Positions 23,524 through 36,075 of a stretch of 64,000 nucleotides of DNA are shown here, one piece after another. Under the pieces are notes generated by a model, which ran no database searches, was not told the origin of the DNA, and saw only the letters and a list, made by a program, of their open reading frames with translations. The translations under genes and the position numbers were made by a program. Source of the DNA: Pithys albifrons albifrons (Eukaryota > Chordata > Aves > Passeriformes > Thamnophilidae). Within the stretch, counting starts at the first letter, position 1. Every line of letters starts with the position of its first letter. The stretch spans positions 12,900,965 through 12,964,964 of the forward strand of contig NC_092459.1 of the NCBI RefSeq assembly GCF_047495875.1, read 5' to 3'.

Positions 23524-25762
23524 AGATTCATAGAATCAACTGGGTTGGAAGAGATCTCCAAGATCATCAAGTCCAACTGTTGATCCAACACCACTGTGAT
23601 TACTCGCCCATGGCACTAAGTGCCATATCCAGTCTCATCTTAAAAACCTCCAGGGATGGAGAATCCACCACCTCTTTGGGCAGGCCATTCCAATGCCTGA
23701 TTACCCCCTCTGTAAAGAATTTCTTTCCAATATCCAACCTAAATCTCCCCTGGCAGAGCTTAAGCCCATACCCTCTTGTCCTACTGCTGGTTGCCTGGGA
23801 GAAGAGACCAACCTCCACCTGGCTACAACCTCCTTTCTGTTAGTTGTAGAGAGTGGTGAGGTCACCCCTGACCCTCCTCCAGACTAAACAATCCCAGCTC
23901 CCTCAGCCTCTCCTCACAGGACTTTTGCTCCAGTCCCTTGACCAGCCTCATTGCTCTTCTCTGGACCAGCTCCAGCACCTCAATATCTTTCCTGAACTGA
24001 GGGGCCCAGAACTGAACACAGTACTCAAGGTGTGGCCTCACCAACGCAGAGTACAGGGGAAGGATCACTGCCCTGGTCCTACTGGCCACACTATTCTGAA
24101 TACAGGCCAGGATCCCATTGGCCTTCTTGGCCACCTGGGCACACTGTTGGCTCATGTTGAGCTTCCTGTCAATTAGTACCCCCAGGTTCCTTTTCACCTG
24201 TCTGCTCTCCAGCCACTCTGTGCCCAGCCTGTAGCGCTGCAGGGAGTTGTTGTGGCCAAAGTGCCGGACCCAGCACTAGGCGCTGTTGAACTTCATCCCG
24301 TTGGAATCAGCCCATCTCTCAAGCTTATCAAGGTCCCTCTGCAGAGCCCTCCTGCCTTCCAGCAGGTCGACACTCCCTCCCAACTTGGTGTCCTCTGCAA
24401 ATGTACTAATGAGGGACTCAATCCTCTCATCTAAATCATCACTAAAGATGTTAAACAAAACTGGACCCAACACTGAACTCCTGGGGACACCCCTAGTGAC
24501 CAGCTGCCAGCTGGACACAGCCCCATTCACCAGCACACTCCGGGTCTGGCCATCCAACCAGCTCTTAACCCAGCACAGAGTGCCCCTGTCCAAACCGCGG
24601 GCTGCAGCTTTTCCAGGAGCACATTATGGGAGGCAGTGTCTGTCCTAGTTTTGCAGGTGGGACCAGTTAACACTGTGTGGGGGTGATCAAAGCTGTGTAT
24701 TCTACCCCCTCTATTCATTTCCCAAGGACAATGGACCATTAACAGCAGCTGCCCAGGGAGTCATTAGCACCTTCACACCCAGCCTGGGGGGGCGTGGCTG
24801 CTAGTGGGCCATCAATGGTTCAACAATACCCCCTGGCTCCCAGAGTTAATCACCCATTGTGTGAGTCCCCGCCCTGGGGGAGGGACTGGGTGCTCCTTGA
24901 GGGTACATAAGAGGTGGGTGAGAAGACCTTGGGAACTTCTCGTCAGATCCAGAAGAGCAGCAGGACCTTGATAGGAGGAGATCACTACTCTCAACCAGAC
25001 TACAGCCATCACCTGCACCAACAGGTTTTTCACTTCCTTTTGCTTTGGACTTGGGGGAACCACGCGAATCTGAGCATAAGGGCCAACAAACCCCTTTGGG
25101 TTTGTGTCCCAGGACACTGGGTTATACTGCTGGGTTTTGTGAGTTAAAAGCAATTTCCCTTTGTGTCCGTGTATTCATTGTAATATTATTATTAAATTTT
25201 AGTCTCTGACATGATCTCTCCCATGGTGAGTTTGTTTCCCCTGTTGGTTCAACTTTAAACCAGCACAGTGTCAAAGGCTTTGCTCAAGTCTAGATAGACA
25301 CACCCATAGCCTTTCCCTCATCCACCAGGTGGGTCACCTGATCGTAAAAAGAGATCAGGTTGGTCAGACAGGATCTGCCCCTCCGAAACCCATGATGGCT
25401 GGGTCTAATTCCTTGTCCACCCTGAAGGTGCTGTGTGATTGCACTCAGGATGAACTGCTCCATAACCTTACCAGGCACGGAGGTCAGGCTGACAGGCCTG
25501 TAGTTGCTCGGGTCCTCCTTGCAGCCCTTTTTGTGGATTGGCATGACATTGGCCAACTTCCAATCATCTGGGACCTTCCCAGAGAGCCAGGACTGTTGGT
25601 AAATGATGGAGAGTGGCTTGGCAAGCTCTTCTGCCAGCTCCCTCATCACCCTAGGGTGGATCCCATCTGGCCTCATAGACTTGTGAGGATTAGGGTGGCT
25701 CAGTAAGTCATTATTTCCTCCTGGAACACACTGGGGCTATTCGGCTCCCTGTCTGTCTACCA
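23524..25762 (-). mobile_element. CR1 LINE, 5'-truncated, split by an LTR insertion
   Basis: Read on the minus strand from 25762 down, this is the ORF2 reverse transcriptase of CR1. The first part (25676-25290) shows DGIHPRVMRELAEELAKP, then SGKVPDDWKLANVMPIHKKG and NYRPVSLTS. After the LTR at 24641-25267 it resumes at 24593-24276 with the palm region ([10 protein letters not shown], then the metal-binding motif), then 24197-23862 ([37 protein letters not shown]), and the 3' UTR ending in AGTTGATTCTATGAATC at 23524. The catalytic FADD motif reads FAED (the altered codon is at 24393-24395), and the frame is broken between segments, so it is dead. The endonuclease half is missing through 5' truncation. 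Removing the LTR and one target copy rejoins the CR1 sequence exactly. Confidence 0.96.
24641..25267 (+). mobile_element. Solo LTR of an endogenous retrovirus, nested in CR1
   Basis: A 627-bp element begins TGTCCTAGTT, ends AAACCAGCACA, and is flanked by a perfect 5-bp target duplication GTGTC (24636-24640 and 25268-25272). Orientation follows a TATA-like TACATAAGAG near 24904 and an ATTAAA polyadenylation signal near 25190. No gag, pol or env sequence and no second LTR are present, so it is a solo LTR left by recombination between the two LTRs of a provirus. The 5-bp duplication suggests a class III (ERVL-like) integrase; that class is an inference. It is younger than the CR1 it interrupts. 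A relative lies at 52108-52866 in the opposite orientation. Confidence 0.94.
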
Positions 25763-28700
25763 CCGTGTTGCTTAGAACACAATGAGCACATTAAAGACCT
25801 GAAGGTAACTGATCTTGCCAAGACTCACACATATTTTTGCATAGGCTTTGCTCAAAACTGCACCAAACAGTATTTGCCTTCGCTGTATCTGCTGGATGTC
25901 TAGCTGTGATTACAGGTCAGTAGGAACAGCAGAAGCCATTTTGCCTTTCAGAGCCAGGGTGATTTGGCAAAACAGGACTATTAGGAGAACGACTGTCTTG
26001 TAACCAAGCCAATTTTAGCACAGCACTGGAAGCCCTATGCTGATGCAACTATAACAGTCTACATAAGGAAACTATCCTGTCTTCTTACAACACTTCTCTG
26101 CTTATTAGCTAGACAATAAATTTTCAGGAATGTCCTAGTTCGGATATCTAAAGCCAAGACAATGTTTAAAACCAGCATAGAAACTTCTTGGTTAAAACAT
26201 AAAAAACCTGAACATACCTTTACATGCACCATTATAAAGGGATATGCAAGGCTGACAGGGCTTCCACCCTTTCCATGGTGTGGCTCTCCTGATAAGAGAG
26301 GTACTTAGTCATAGGTGGTGGTAAAATAGCTTTTCTGAGTGCTTGCATGGGGAAAGGATAGACAAAACAATTGATCTGCTTGAATTTTAAAAGATCTATG
26401 AAGAATAATTGCCTTCTAACTTGGCAGAGAATGTGTACTGCCTTTAAGGGACTCACAGCTGTGTTCTGTGCTCATGGAGTTAACTGAACTTAGAAGAAAA
26501 CATTTGATCTATTCTTCTTTCCTTAATTCAACATAGCTGAGAATCTCCCAGGATATTTCTATTTGAATGCAGCAGGCTTTCCATTTCAATGTGTTGGCAG
26601 TGACTATCTGTCACATCGATGGCATTTTCTACATGGAAGGTATCACCAACACTTACAGTAGACAGCAGAATATACATCACCCAAATTGCTGTGTGTTCTA
26701 GGAAAAGCAAGATGGGCTACCTTTCTGTTTGACTGTGAATGCAGGTTGCCTTGAGCAACATGAGTTTTGCAGCCAGATTCCCAGATTCGGTACCATTTCT
26801 GAGCTACACTGACAGCTCTGGCATGTAGCTTCATTTAAAGCTAAGCCACAATTAAGGACAAAACAAATAGATCAGGCAGCAGCACCACTCATGTTCATAA
26901 CAAGCTTCCAAACTTCATTCATCATTTCCTGCAACTCTGTGCAAAGATGTTGGGCTCTTACCTTTTAAAAAGACAGATTTTTCAGTTTTAAAGTTCATAT
27001 TTGCTCAGTACTTGAACAGAGCTGGAAAATCCCTGTATAATCTTCTTCCCTTAGGGAAGAGGAGGTGGCAAAATCCTCTGCAGGAGCTCCTGAAAAGTGA
27101 CCACAGAATTAAATGGGTAATACAAAACCCGTGAGCGTAAAAGAAGAGAGAAAAGTAAATTTCAGCTCCAAAGTCAGGTGTTTTTTTTCTTTTTTCCTTT
27201 TTGCTTTCTTTTTTTCTTCTCTTCTGGAGACATAATGATGCTTCAATAGGCCTATGTTGATGGTATCAGCACTGAAACCAGCATTTATAGAAATATGATT
27301 CAGCCACCAGCAGAAACAGTTTGCAAACCCTCTCAAGTTTTACCTATCTACCCTGACTCAGACTCTGAAGCTCATAATTTATATTCTTTCACTTATATGA
27401 GGAACCTGAGTTGAGCTCTAGAATCATATTTCCAAGGCAGATCATTAATACTCATGGAAAAGTCTGTCCCATGGAAACAGTATGTTCAGGAATGAGTTAC
27501 ATAGGCATGAATCCCAAGTTCTCTGGGTATGTTAAGCACATTATTTCTTCACTGAAAGTGTGTCTCAAGGCTAATTTCTCTTATGCAAACTTTTGCAAGG
27601 CAAGAAAAAGCCTGTTGTGGTACACACAATATCTGTTCAACTCTGTTGGATTTAGAGGGACCAAGACATTGCCCAAGTCCATGTTAGGAACTGGGTACAT
27701 GCCAACTTCTCCCTTCACTCTGTGGGAAGAAAACCCTGAGCTTGGTCCCAACATGGAAATTGAGGCTGCAGGGGACAGGGCCAAAGATCTGTTCCTCATT
27801 TTAGCTTCAGTCCAAGTGCAGGTGAAGCAGCGCTCAATATGAAATTTACATTAATATATTGTGAACATTAAGTTGTTAAATTACATGTTTCTGCTAAATC
27901 CAGTATTTGAGAGTTTTGAAACCTACACAATTTTAAAATTAAGACCCTGACATATTTCTTTGTGTTGACGTTGCGTTCAAAAAGGGCAGTTTAGGCCATC
28001 TCTGCCAGAAAAGCATTGGCCTAGAGGGAAACCTTTTAGTCGTGTTTGAAATATCCCTGCATTTTCCTGAGAGGCCACCCAAAGGTCTGCTTCATGACCT
28101 GCATATTGAATTTCTCCTGGCACTTACAGGATATACATATGCTAAAGGGATGCAGATCTCAAACAAAGCTTCAGGAAAAATTTCCAAATGAGTAAAGTCA
28201 ATTAATTGAGTTTCCTCTTGCAAATTCTATATTTTTTCCTAGCAGCTCTACAAACAAGCATTCAGTGACCATGGGATAGTTCATATTTCATCACATCATG
28301 GTGGTCAAAATCTGGGTGTAACTGAGGGCACAGGAGAAGTTCCCTTCATGTAGTAATGGCATGACGGCTCTCAAGAGAGCTCTGGGAGACAGCAGCCCCT
28401 CGCACTGCTGCTCATGGGGCCTGCTGAGACTGCTGAGTAGTCTCCTGGGCCCTGGGCACCAACAAGGGTGCACCTGATTTCCCTGCAAGAGAAACCATCT
28501 TTCACAAAAGCCACCTTGGTGCTATTCAAGAGCACTGATCTTGTACTGGAAATACATTGCTGTTGCAAATGTTAGCTCCAACAAATATTTTGTGGAGATT
28601 CAAGGCTGCTTGTTCAAACCAAGCCTGCATCAGTCATTCACAACTGAAGTACTGCTGCTCACATCTCCCTGGCACTGAAAGGAAGCAAAAGGCACCACAC

Positions 28701-28798
28701 ACAACCCTCCCACCCCACCAGCCTCCTTCCATCATGATTTGGCCACATCCTTCACTTTTTTGACAGCCTTTCCCTTCTTCTGCTCCCAGCCAAGATAT
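25763..28798. other. Unique sequence, no recognised feature
   Basis: Nothing recognised except a pyrimidine-rich run at 27181-27226. A 143-codon open frame at 27411-27842 (plus) has no recognisable domain. TGTCCTAGTT at about 26134 matches the first ten bases of the LTR at 24641, but the similarity does not continue. Confidence 0.5.
27181..27226 (+). repeat. T-rich pyrimidine tract
   Basis: T runs separated by single C or G (CTTTTTTCC, GCTTTCTTT), low complexity. The minus strand is correspondingly A/G-rich. Confidence 0.75.
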
Positions 28799-28865
28799 AG
28801 AATCATAGAATTGATTGGGTTGGAAAAGACCTCCAAGATCATTGAATCCAACCCTCAGTGTGTGC
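28799..28865 (-). mobile_element. CR1 LINE, extreme 3' end
   Basis: AGAATCATAGAATTGATTGGGTTGGAAAAGACCTCCAAGATCATTG-type sequence is the reverse complement of the CR1 3' terminus. Only about 65 bases are recognisable, which is typical of very short CR1 insertions. Confidence 0.9.
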
Positions 28866-30592
28866 TCCAGCTGCAGGACTGTCACTTTCCTATGATCAAT
28901 GCCCCTTGGCTACTTGCTAGGTTTGTTACCTGCTTGGTCCTTTCATTGCATGCATCTCTACATTGACCCTGCTCAAACATTGTCAACCCTTCAAGTCCTT
29001 TCCTTGAGGAGACTGGCAGACCCATAACCTAAATGGCAATAAGTGCTAGGGTTCACAACACAAAGGTGCATGGATCACTTACGATTTGGCATAGAAACAC
29101 ACAGAGCTCTATTTTCTGCTGTAGGTGCTAATACAAAAGATATTAAGTTCAGTATCTGCTTTCTCCTGTACTTCTCTCCCTTGAAATGTCATGCATCCTG
29201 CTCTGGCAATCTGTTCCAGTTTTCTTGATGAAGCTTGGCAAAGCAATTCAATCCTTGGCTGATATTGTATAAGATATTAGAGTGTTCTGAAACTTGTCCG
29301 TCAGCATTTTGATAGTATTGTTCAAACATTGTCAGTAGATAACAGTAGAACACTGCTTGATGTTGCAGCAGTGTTCCTCAGAGATGGCTTGTCCCACACA
29401 GTGAATGAAGAAACTTTCCACTGAAATGCCTCAGTACTTTTCTGCTTCCCTCTGATGCACGGGCCTGTTGTCTCTTGTGTAAATGGAGTACCTCAGTTGT
29501 CTCTATGGTCCACCCCAAAGCAGTCCTTACCCCAGATGGGCTGCTTCAATTTATTATTCCCATCAAACTCAGTTTGTGGAGCAAACCCTTGCCTTCTGTG
29601 TAGGCACATATTCACATTTTACTTGACATTATTTCTAGTCCATTTCTTAGGGAAGATGCTAAAGAAACTCACCCACCCTGAATGTGGTCTTAGAAGGTCA
29701 TATGTTCCAATGATTACAGACCCACCTGGCTCCCCACCATCTTCTCTTGCTTGATATCCCAGCTCTTTACTGTGCTTTTTATCCTGCTCCTATTCCTACC
29801 ATCCAGATTACCCTATCTTTACATCTGTTCCCCACTCTCTAGTCTGCTGCATCTTCACCTGCTTTTCACAGCTTTGCCTTATGCAGCCATATGCTCAAAC
29901 TGCAAGTGTAGCATTTCTTCTTCCTTGGCTCCAATGCCCAATTACAAAGGAAGAGCTCCTGAGACTATGCTGGACTGGAGCTTTAGGTCTGGAGATGAAA
30001 TCATCCAAGGACTTACGCTCAATGCCATATATCTAAGGTGTATGTGAAATAGTGGTATTTTTTTCAGAGGTTTTAGTCTTGGCCAGCTTTAGGTGAGAGG
30101 CAAAACTGAAAATTGACCCAGTTGCAAATCAAGCCCTCCTACTGAGCTTCATTTCCTGCTCCAAACTGAGGCACTGCAGTTTAGGTTAAAGAGATCCAAG
30201 AATTCTGACATAAGGAAATTAAACTACTTTGTGTCAGACTTTTTCCAAATTTGCAGATCAGATTTGCTGAAGCTTGCAAAGCCACCAAGCCCTGGGATAG
30301 GCAGTATAATATGTAATCCACTTGGATTCAATCTTATTTGACAAGGTAGAATCAACTGAGAATAGGACTTGAGAATGGAAATCGTTTAGTAATTGTAGTC
30401 TACACAGTTGTGCAATTTTAAATGTTCTCCTTCTCCCAGAGTCTGGAGCATAGAGAAAAGGTAACAAAATACAAGTTACCAGTAAAAATCTTAATATTTA
30501 GTGAAAATTAGAGACTAAACAAGGATTATCACGCAGAGAAAATTCAAGTTTTGTTTCCAGCAATAATCTTGAGCCCCTCCTAAATACCCAGT
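28866..30592. other. Unique sequence, no recognised feature
   Basis: No repeat termini, RNA gene or domain-bearing frame was seen. Confidence 0.5.
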
Positions 30593-31145
30593 TGTGGTAG
30601 TTTAGGCCTTAGTTTTAGTTAGGCCTAGATGAAGTCCTTAATTTTAGTTAGGCCTGATAGTGTTATGTAGATTAGGAGGGACAGGTGTCACTTGACTTAA
30701 GCAATCAAAGAAATATTTCATATCAGATGACGCAAACTGGGATATAAATACAGTAGAGTAGGAGGAGTTTTCTCAGTTCCCATCATGGCTAAGGTATAGA
30801 GACAAGACACAGCTGAGTGGGCCTTGGCTGCTGCTATTTTGCATTTTGTTTGAGTTCAGGGAAGTAAACATTTTATTGTTATTCTGTTTTTTGCTGGGTG
30901 TCTTTTGGGGTGCTTTATGGATCCGGAGTGATGGGATGTGTTTTCAGTGATAAGTGAAGGAATTATTTGTTATATCTAACTTGTAAGTGTGTTATATTGT
31001 AGTGTACTTTTAATTTTCCCTTTTTGTGAAAATATATAACTAGTTATGTTCAAGTGTCCAGTTTTTTCCTCTCTTTTCTTGGTAGAGAGAGAGCTTGTCC
31101 TTTGGTTTATACTTGACATTTTGCCAAAGTACTCAAACTAAAACA
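30593..31145 (+). mobile_element. Solo LTR of an endogenous retrovirus
   Basis: A 553-bp element starts TGTGGTAGTTTAGGCC and ends ACTCAAACTAAAACA, flanked by a perfect 5-bp target duplication CCAGT (30588-30592 and 31146-31150). A good TATA box, TATAAATA, at 30743-30750 supports plus orientation, with T/A-rich sequence downstream where the polyadenylation region would be. No internal retroviral sequence is present. The termini resemble, but the interior differs from, the LTRs at 24.6, 39.4 and 52.1 kb, so this is a separate family. Confidence 0.9.
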
Positions 31146-34100
31146 CCAGTTTAAGCTTCTGAAAGACAAAAAAAAGCAAGATCAAGTTAGGAGCTGATGA
31201 AAGACTTTTCATGGTCACATATAGCTCCAGAATCCCATGCTAAGTTACCCAGAAAGAGTGGTTCTCTGTATTACCCTGCACCAGGATGCAAAACGTGATA
31301 TTTCCAGGTAATTTGTGCCTGTCATGTCTTTAGTTTACTCTCAATCAGAAGAGAGTTCTTACCTCAAATCAAGGCTGACATTTGTTCTCATTTGTTGATG
31401 GCAGTCACATGTTTACCCAGCACTCAATGCAGCAGACACACAAAATTTGCGCTCTGAGCATTACAACAATATGAATCAAAAACATTACTGTTTTATTACC
31501 AGCACAGCTTTTCCCCAGTTCTTTCTTTCCATCTCCACGGTTCACAGGAGCAGGTGCAATTAGCCTCACTCCAGTGGCAAATTAACTGCAGTCTCTGGCT
31601 CTGTTCCCCTCACAACCCCTATGCCAAAAGCTTCCCTTCCCACACCAGTCCTCTTTCACACGTTTGGACAGAGATATTGGTCTGAACAAGAATGGGAGCT
31701 CTGTCTTCCACTTAGATTGTACCTGTAGCTCCTTTACAGAGGAGCCTGGGACACTGGTTTTTCTGGATTTGGGCATAAACTCTACCTACTCCTCTAGGGT
31801 AAATGAGAAAAAAACTATGCCTCTGGGCTAGGAATCTGCTAGACTTTGTTTCATCTCTTCATGCAAACCTTTCTACTTTAAGAACACAAGTTGGATGCCC
31901 AAATGCATGTGCCCAGGATGGCTCTGTACCTCTCTGCACAATACAGCCCCTGGACAAGGTGGCTTCATCCCACCACCCACATCCTCAGCCACGTGCACTT
32001 TATTCAGATCCTGTCACAACCTTAGGATGGGACTTCAAACACTGCAGAGGGCCCTTTGCCACTCCACCTTCATGACTCCATCTTTACCAACCCCTTCCAG
32101 TCTCACTGTGGTAAGTCAGGATGTCACTGTCTTTGAGAATAAGGCCCTGCGAAGACCCACCTACAAATAGCCAAGTAGGTTCAGCTACAGGTCGCCTCTT
32201 GAAGACCCTCACAGAGTTATAAAACCTGCACAGCATAACTGTAATAACTATATGGCAGATGAGACAGATCTTCCACTGCACAAAATTTTAACACAGCGAG
32301 AACATTTTCAGTCATTTACCACAAAGAATGACACAAACTTCAGAAAGAAAATACAGCTGCTAGTCTCAGTAACTCAGAAGATATGCTCTTTCAAGACTCC
32401 ATAAATATATCTTTGCACATTATGTAAAATTAATTTCCGTGTCAGACAAAGCCAAAGAATTATTAGGATGAAAGGTCACTTAAAATGATCTGTGTTACTG
32501 ATTTTATCAGTCACTACTTACAGCTTTAAAAAAGTCAATGCCATCTAATAGTGTCCATATTTCATCTGTTGAGAAATCTAATACTGTCAGAAAGGAAGCA
32601 ATATCAGGCTGCACAGTCAGTTTTACTTGGAAGAGAAAATACAATTCTGAGAAATTTAATCTTGAACAATAAGAGAAAGAAAATTGTGGGATCTGGGTAA
32701 TAAGTTGCATATATACACAGAAGGAAAGAAGAGACAAAATTATTGTGATGAATAGGGAGAACATCTTACAAATAATGCAGATACCAGCATAAGATATTCT
32801 TTATTTCTGGAGTTGCTAATGAAAGAGACAAAGATTGCTGCAATGTCACTCCAATACTGTGAGTGCATTGTCAATTCAGTCGATAATCCCAGTTACAGAC
32901 TGGCATGCTTACACAGAAGGTATCAGCTTTTGAAATTCAGGAATGCAATGGTACATGTCTCATAATCATATTAACATCTATTTTACCCTAATTTTATGTA
33001 GTGCACCTCCACCCATATACTACTGTTGACCCTACTGTAGCAGCCAGATACCCTAACTTGGGGTCCTGCTGTGTAGGAAGCTGCAGTTTGAGTTCGCAAA
33101 GGCTGTGGCTGCTACCACAATGGGTAAGGGGCAGGGAGAGGCACACAGTACTCAGGGAGCAAGAGAATCCTGAAAAAGGAGCACGTCTTTTCTTCATTCA
33201 AACATACTCATAAATGCAGGCACAAGGAAGCCTAACTAGATTTATCTAGTAGCAATAAAAATCTGCCTCTGTGGGATAATCCTACCTCTCAGTATGCAGC
33301 AGTTGTGTCAGAGCTTGCTTACTCCCTCACCTAATCCAAGGCAAGACCATGGGGACTTCCATGCACATATCGAGTGGCAATAAAAGCACAGTAAAAAAGG
33401 TGCTATAACTTTCTGTCAAAATGAATTCAACTGTGGCACATCAGGGCATCACATGTGGATAGACAGAGCATGTTTCTGCATTAAGACAGGTGAGTTCAGT
33501 ACTGGACACCAAGTTGCCTTAGTTACTGTCTCCTTAGCTCCTGTGGCAGAATGTCTTCTTTGGTGTGGACAGGGACACCTGGGGCCTGCTTTTATCCACC
33601 CTTGCAAAGCACTTGCCCCTGTCATCACTCAGAGCCAAGTGCGATCTGGACAGCCTGGCCCCTGTGCTGGCAGCCATCCCCTCCCTGCCTCTGTCTGCCA
33701 GGGCACGGGGAGCTGGGCATGGGAGGGATTTCCAGCAGTCACCTCCACTGCAACTGGGATTCCACCCATCCCCGCCTGCATTTACACACCCCTGTGCATC
33801 TGAAATTATCCCCTCCTAGTGCTTGGTGGGGATTGCTCCCGGGGAAAAGGTGTGGTCCTTTCTGAACTGCTCCAGGTCACCCGGGCTGGCAGAACACAGA
33901 CAGAATCTTCTTTTACCCCGTTCCATTACCTGTTCCTGCTCTACATTAAGAAATTTTTTCCCCCCTCCTCATTTTTATTTTAAACAATTAGCTTTGCCAG
34001 TGTTCTTCCTACCTGAGCTATCCCAGGAGCACTCCATCAGCTCAGGGGGCAACCCTACCAACGTGAGTCTTATTCTGAAGCTGGTAACCCCATTACAGGT

Positions 34101-35732
34101 AATTTGCTTAGGCAAGTTTAGTACATGAGATTTCAGCATTTAGCACCCTCCCTTCCCATTACAGTTCTATTCATATTTTCTTTGCTGAAAAAGTGAGGGG
34201 GTTTGGTTTTTACATTTTTAATCTGCTTTTTCAGAGAAGCTGCATTTCCTTGATCTGTGCCATCCACAAAAATACCACAGTCAAAAGAAATCTGCCTGAT
34301 TGTACTAGATTACCGATTTGGAATGAGGGCATCTACTCCTCAGTTCTGCCTCAAATCAGCAACTGAGATACTATCTCCCTAATCAGGTAGACTACTACAT
34401 TTTGCTTTAAAAGCTACATGTGATAAAAACACATCGGCTGACTCACTGAAACTTTTACATGTCATTATCTACATGTGCATCTTATGACCAAATCTAGTAT
34501 GTCTTATCCAAAGGTAAGTGCCTTGTTGTGCTGCAGTACTTTGTTATCCTAACAAATCTAGTTAGGAATGTTATTCACAATTGTTATTTTAATAGGAACT
34601 CACTCTTGAATTACCAGTGTCATCAGGACTCCTGTTCAGTGGGTGAATTTTGTGGTCTTGCAGAATTAGGCCTTACATTATCACAATTATGTGCAGAAAT
34701 TACATGACCTTGTTTTGTATTTCCCTGACATGAAATTGTGTGTTTCGATTCGTTCCAGATTTTTATCTGATAGCACAGTGATAATTTCTCCCTGAACACC
34801 AAGTATAATGTACTTAGCAATTACAGCCTCAGAAAAGAAGCAATTTATTTTGCTTACAATGCTTTATGAATTCAGTTCACAAAGGTTGAGACAGAGGTGT
34901 CAGCTATTCTCCATATAATCTGATATTTGCATGTTAATTGAATCATCCTCCGAGGAGGCCACCCTGTTTAGCTCATCAGAGAAAAAGCAAGAAAGATCAT
35001 TCATACCTCAGAGTGGGTAGATAAAGAAGGGAGCCATTACTGAACAATTACCACATTTCTTTTATATTAGATATAAAACAGAGACATGCATAAACCGGAA
35101 TCAGTCCATGGTTTCTGTCAATGGGCCTCCTTTGCAGTCAATGGACCTATATGGATTTGTGCTGGCTGGGACTCAGGTCAGTGCCAAAAGAGCCCAGGAG
35201 CAGCCTATGGAAATAAAGGAAGATCTTAGTGCCAGATCTCCTTCAAAGGAAGCTGTGGCATTTGATAGCCATTCATGTGTCACCACCGAGATCCCTGAAA
35301 ATGAAAACTTACCCAAGTTCAGGGTGTCAGAGGCATTACTAAGGAGGGAATACCTGGTTCATTCCAAATCAGGAGACCTCTGTTATCAGTGCCAAGGTTC
35401 AGCTGGAATAGATGCTAAATTGCATTAAGATTTAGCCAGAATATATTACTCAGGCCACCCAGCCATTCTTTATTTTAACCTATTGCCATAAATCAATATC
35501 ATGCATGACTCTCTAGCTCTAGTGGTAACTTGCTTACAGACTGGGAAGAGAGATTACGAGATTGTTTTGGTTCCATTGTTTGCTCACACATGGAGTGGCA
35601 GACCACTTACAATTTTAACGAGATTCAACAAGTCAATTTTATTCATACCTTCCATGTTTTACTTAAAAAATATCTTACTTTCTGGCATCCACTAGGATGA
35701 CACATTTTAAAACTTAATAAAAGATTGAGACA
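31146..35732. other. Unique sequence, no recognised feature
   Basis: A GC-richer patch at 33.45-33.87 kb is open in all three plus frames at once, which points to low stop density and not coding. A good donor (CCAAAGgtaagt) at about 34513 has only closed frames upstream. Confidence 0.5.
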
Positions 35733-36075
35733 TGAAGTACTATCTGAGGACTTGGGGATAAATTGTACCTGTACATCTGGCTTGTAAATTTTTATTGTAG
35801 CTCATAATTTCCTATTTTAAAATGTAAGTTAAAGATTTGTTATTTGTCTTTGACTTTATTTGCTAGGTAATTGGTGTCAAGCTTTGTTTGTCTAAAAATA
35901 CAGATACAAAGTGCAATAGCAACTTTTAAAAAATGCAAATAACAATTACTTTGGTTGTATAGTTTCTTAAATCCTTAATGAAATGTGATTGTTATTGAAA
36001 AGCTATCTTATTTATTAATGTACACATTTTCTATGGAAAATGAATTGAACTGGACATTTGTAATCACAAGGTCCT
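35733..36075. promoter_or_regulatory. Candidate conserved non-coding element
   Basis: AT-rich, repeat-free block with clustered developmental motifs: a perfect POU octamer ATGCAAAT at 35933-35940 directly abutting a SOX-type AACAAT at 35941-35946, followed by ATTA-type homeodomain cores and CTTTG boxes. Tight POU-SOX spacing is typical of neural and stem-cell enhancers. In an AT-rich block these motifs also arise by chance. The boundaries are approximate, and conservation cannot be judged from one genome. Confidence 0.2.

Noticed and set aside
26134..26220. TGTCCTAGTT identical to the first ten bases of the LTR at 24641
   Set aside because: Similarity ends after ten bases and no matching terminus or target duplication was found.
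26950..27060. Minus-strand acceptor and donor pair (CCCTAAG ... AAAAG/GTAAGA)
   Set aside because: All three frames contain stops; could only be non-coding RNA, and nothing else supports it.
33453..33865. Three plus-strand frames open over the same 400 bases
   Set aside because: Simultaneous openness in all three frames points to composition; no splice or start context supports any of them.
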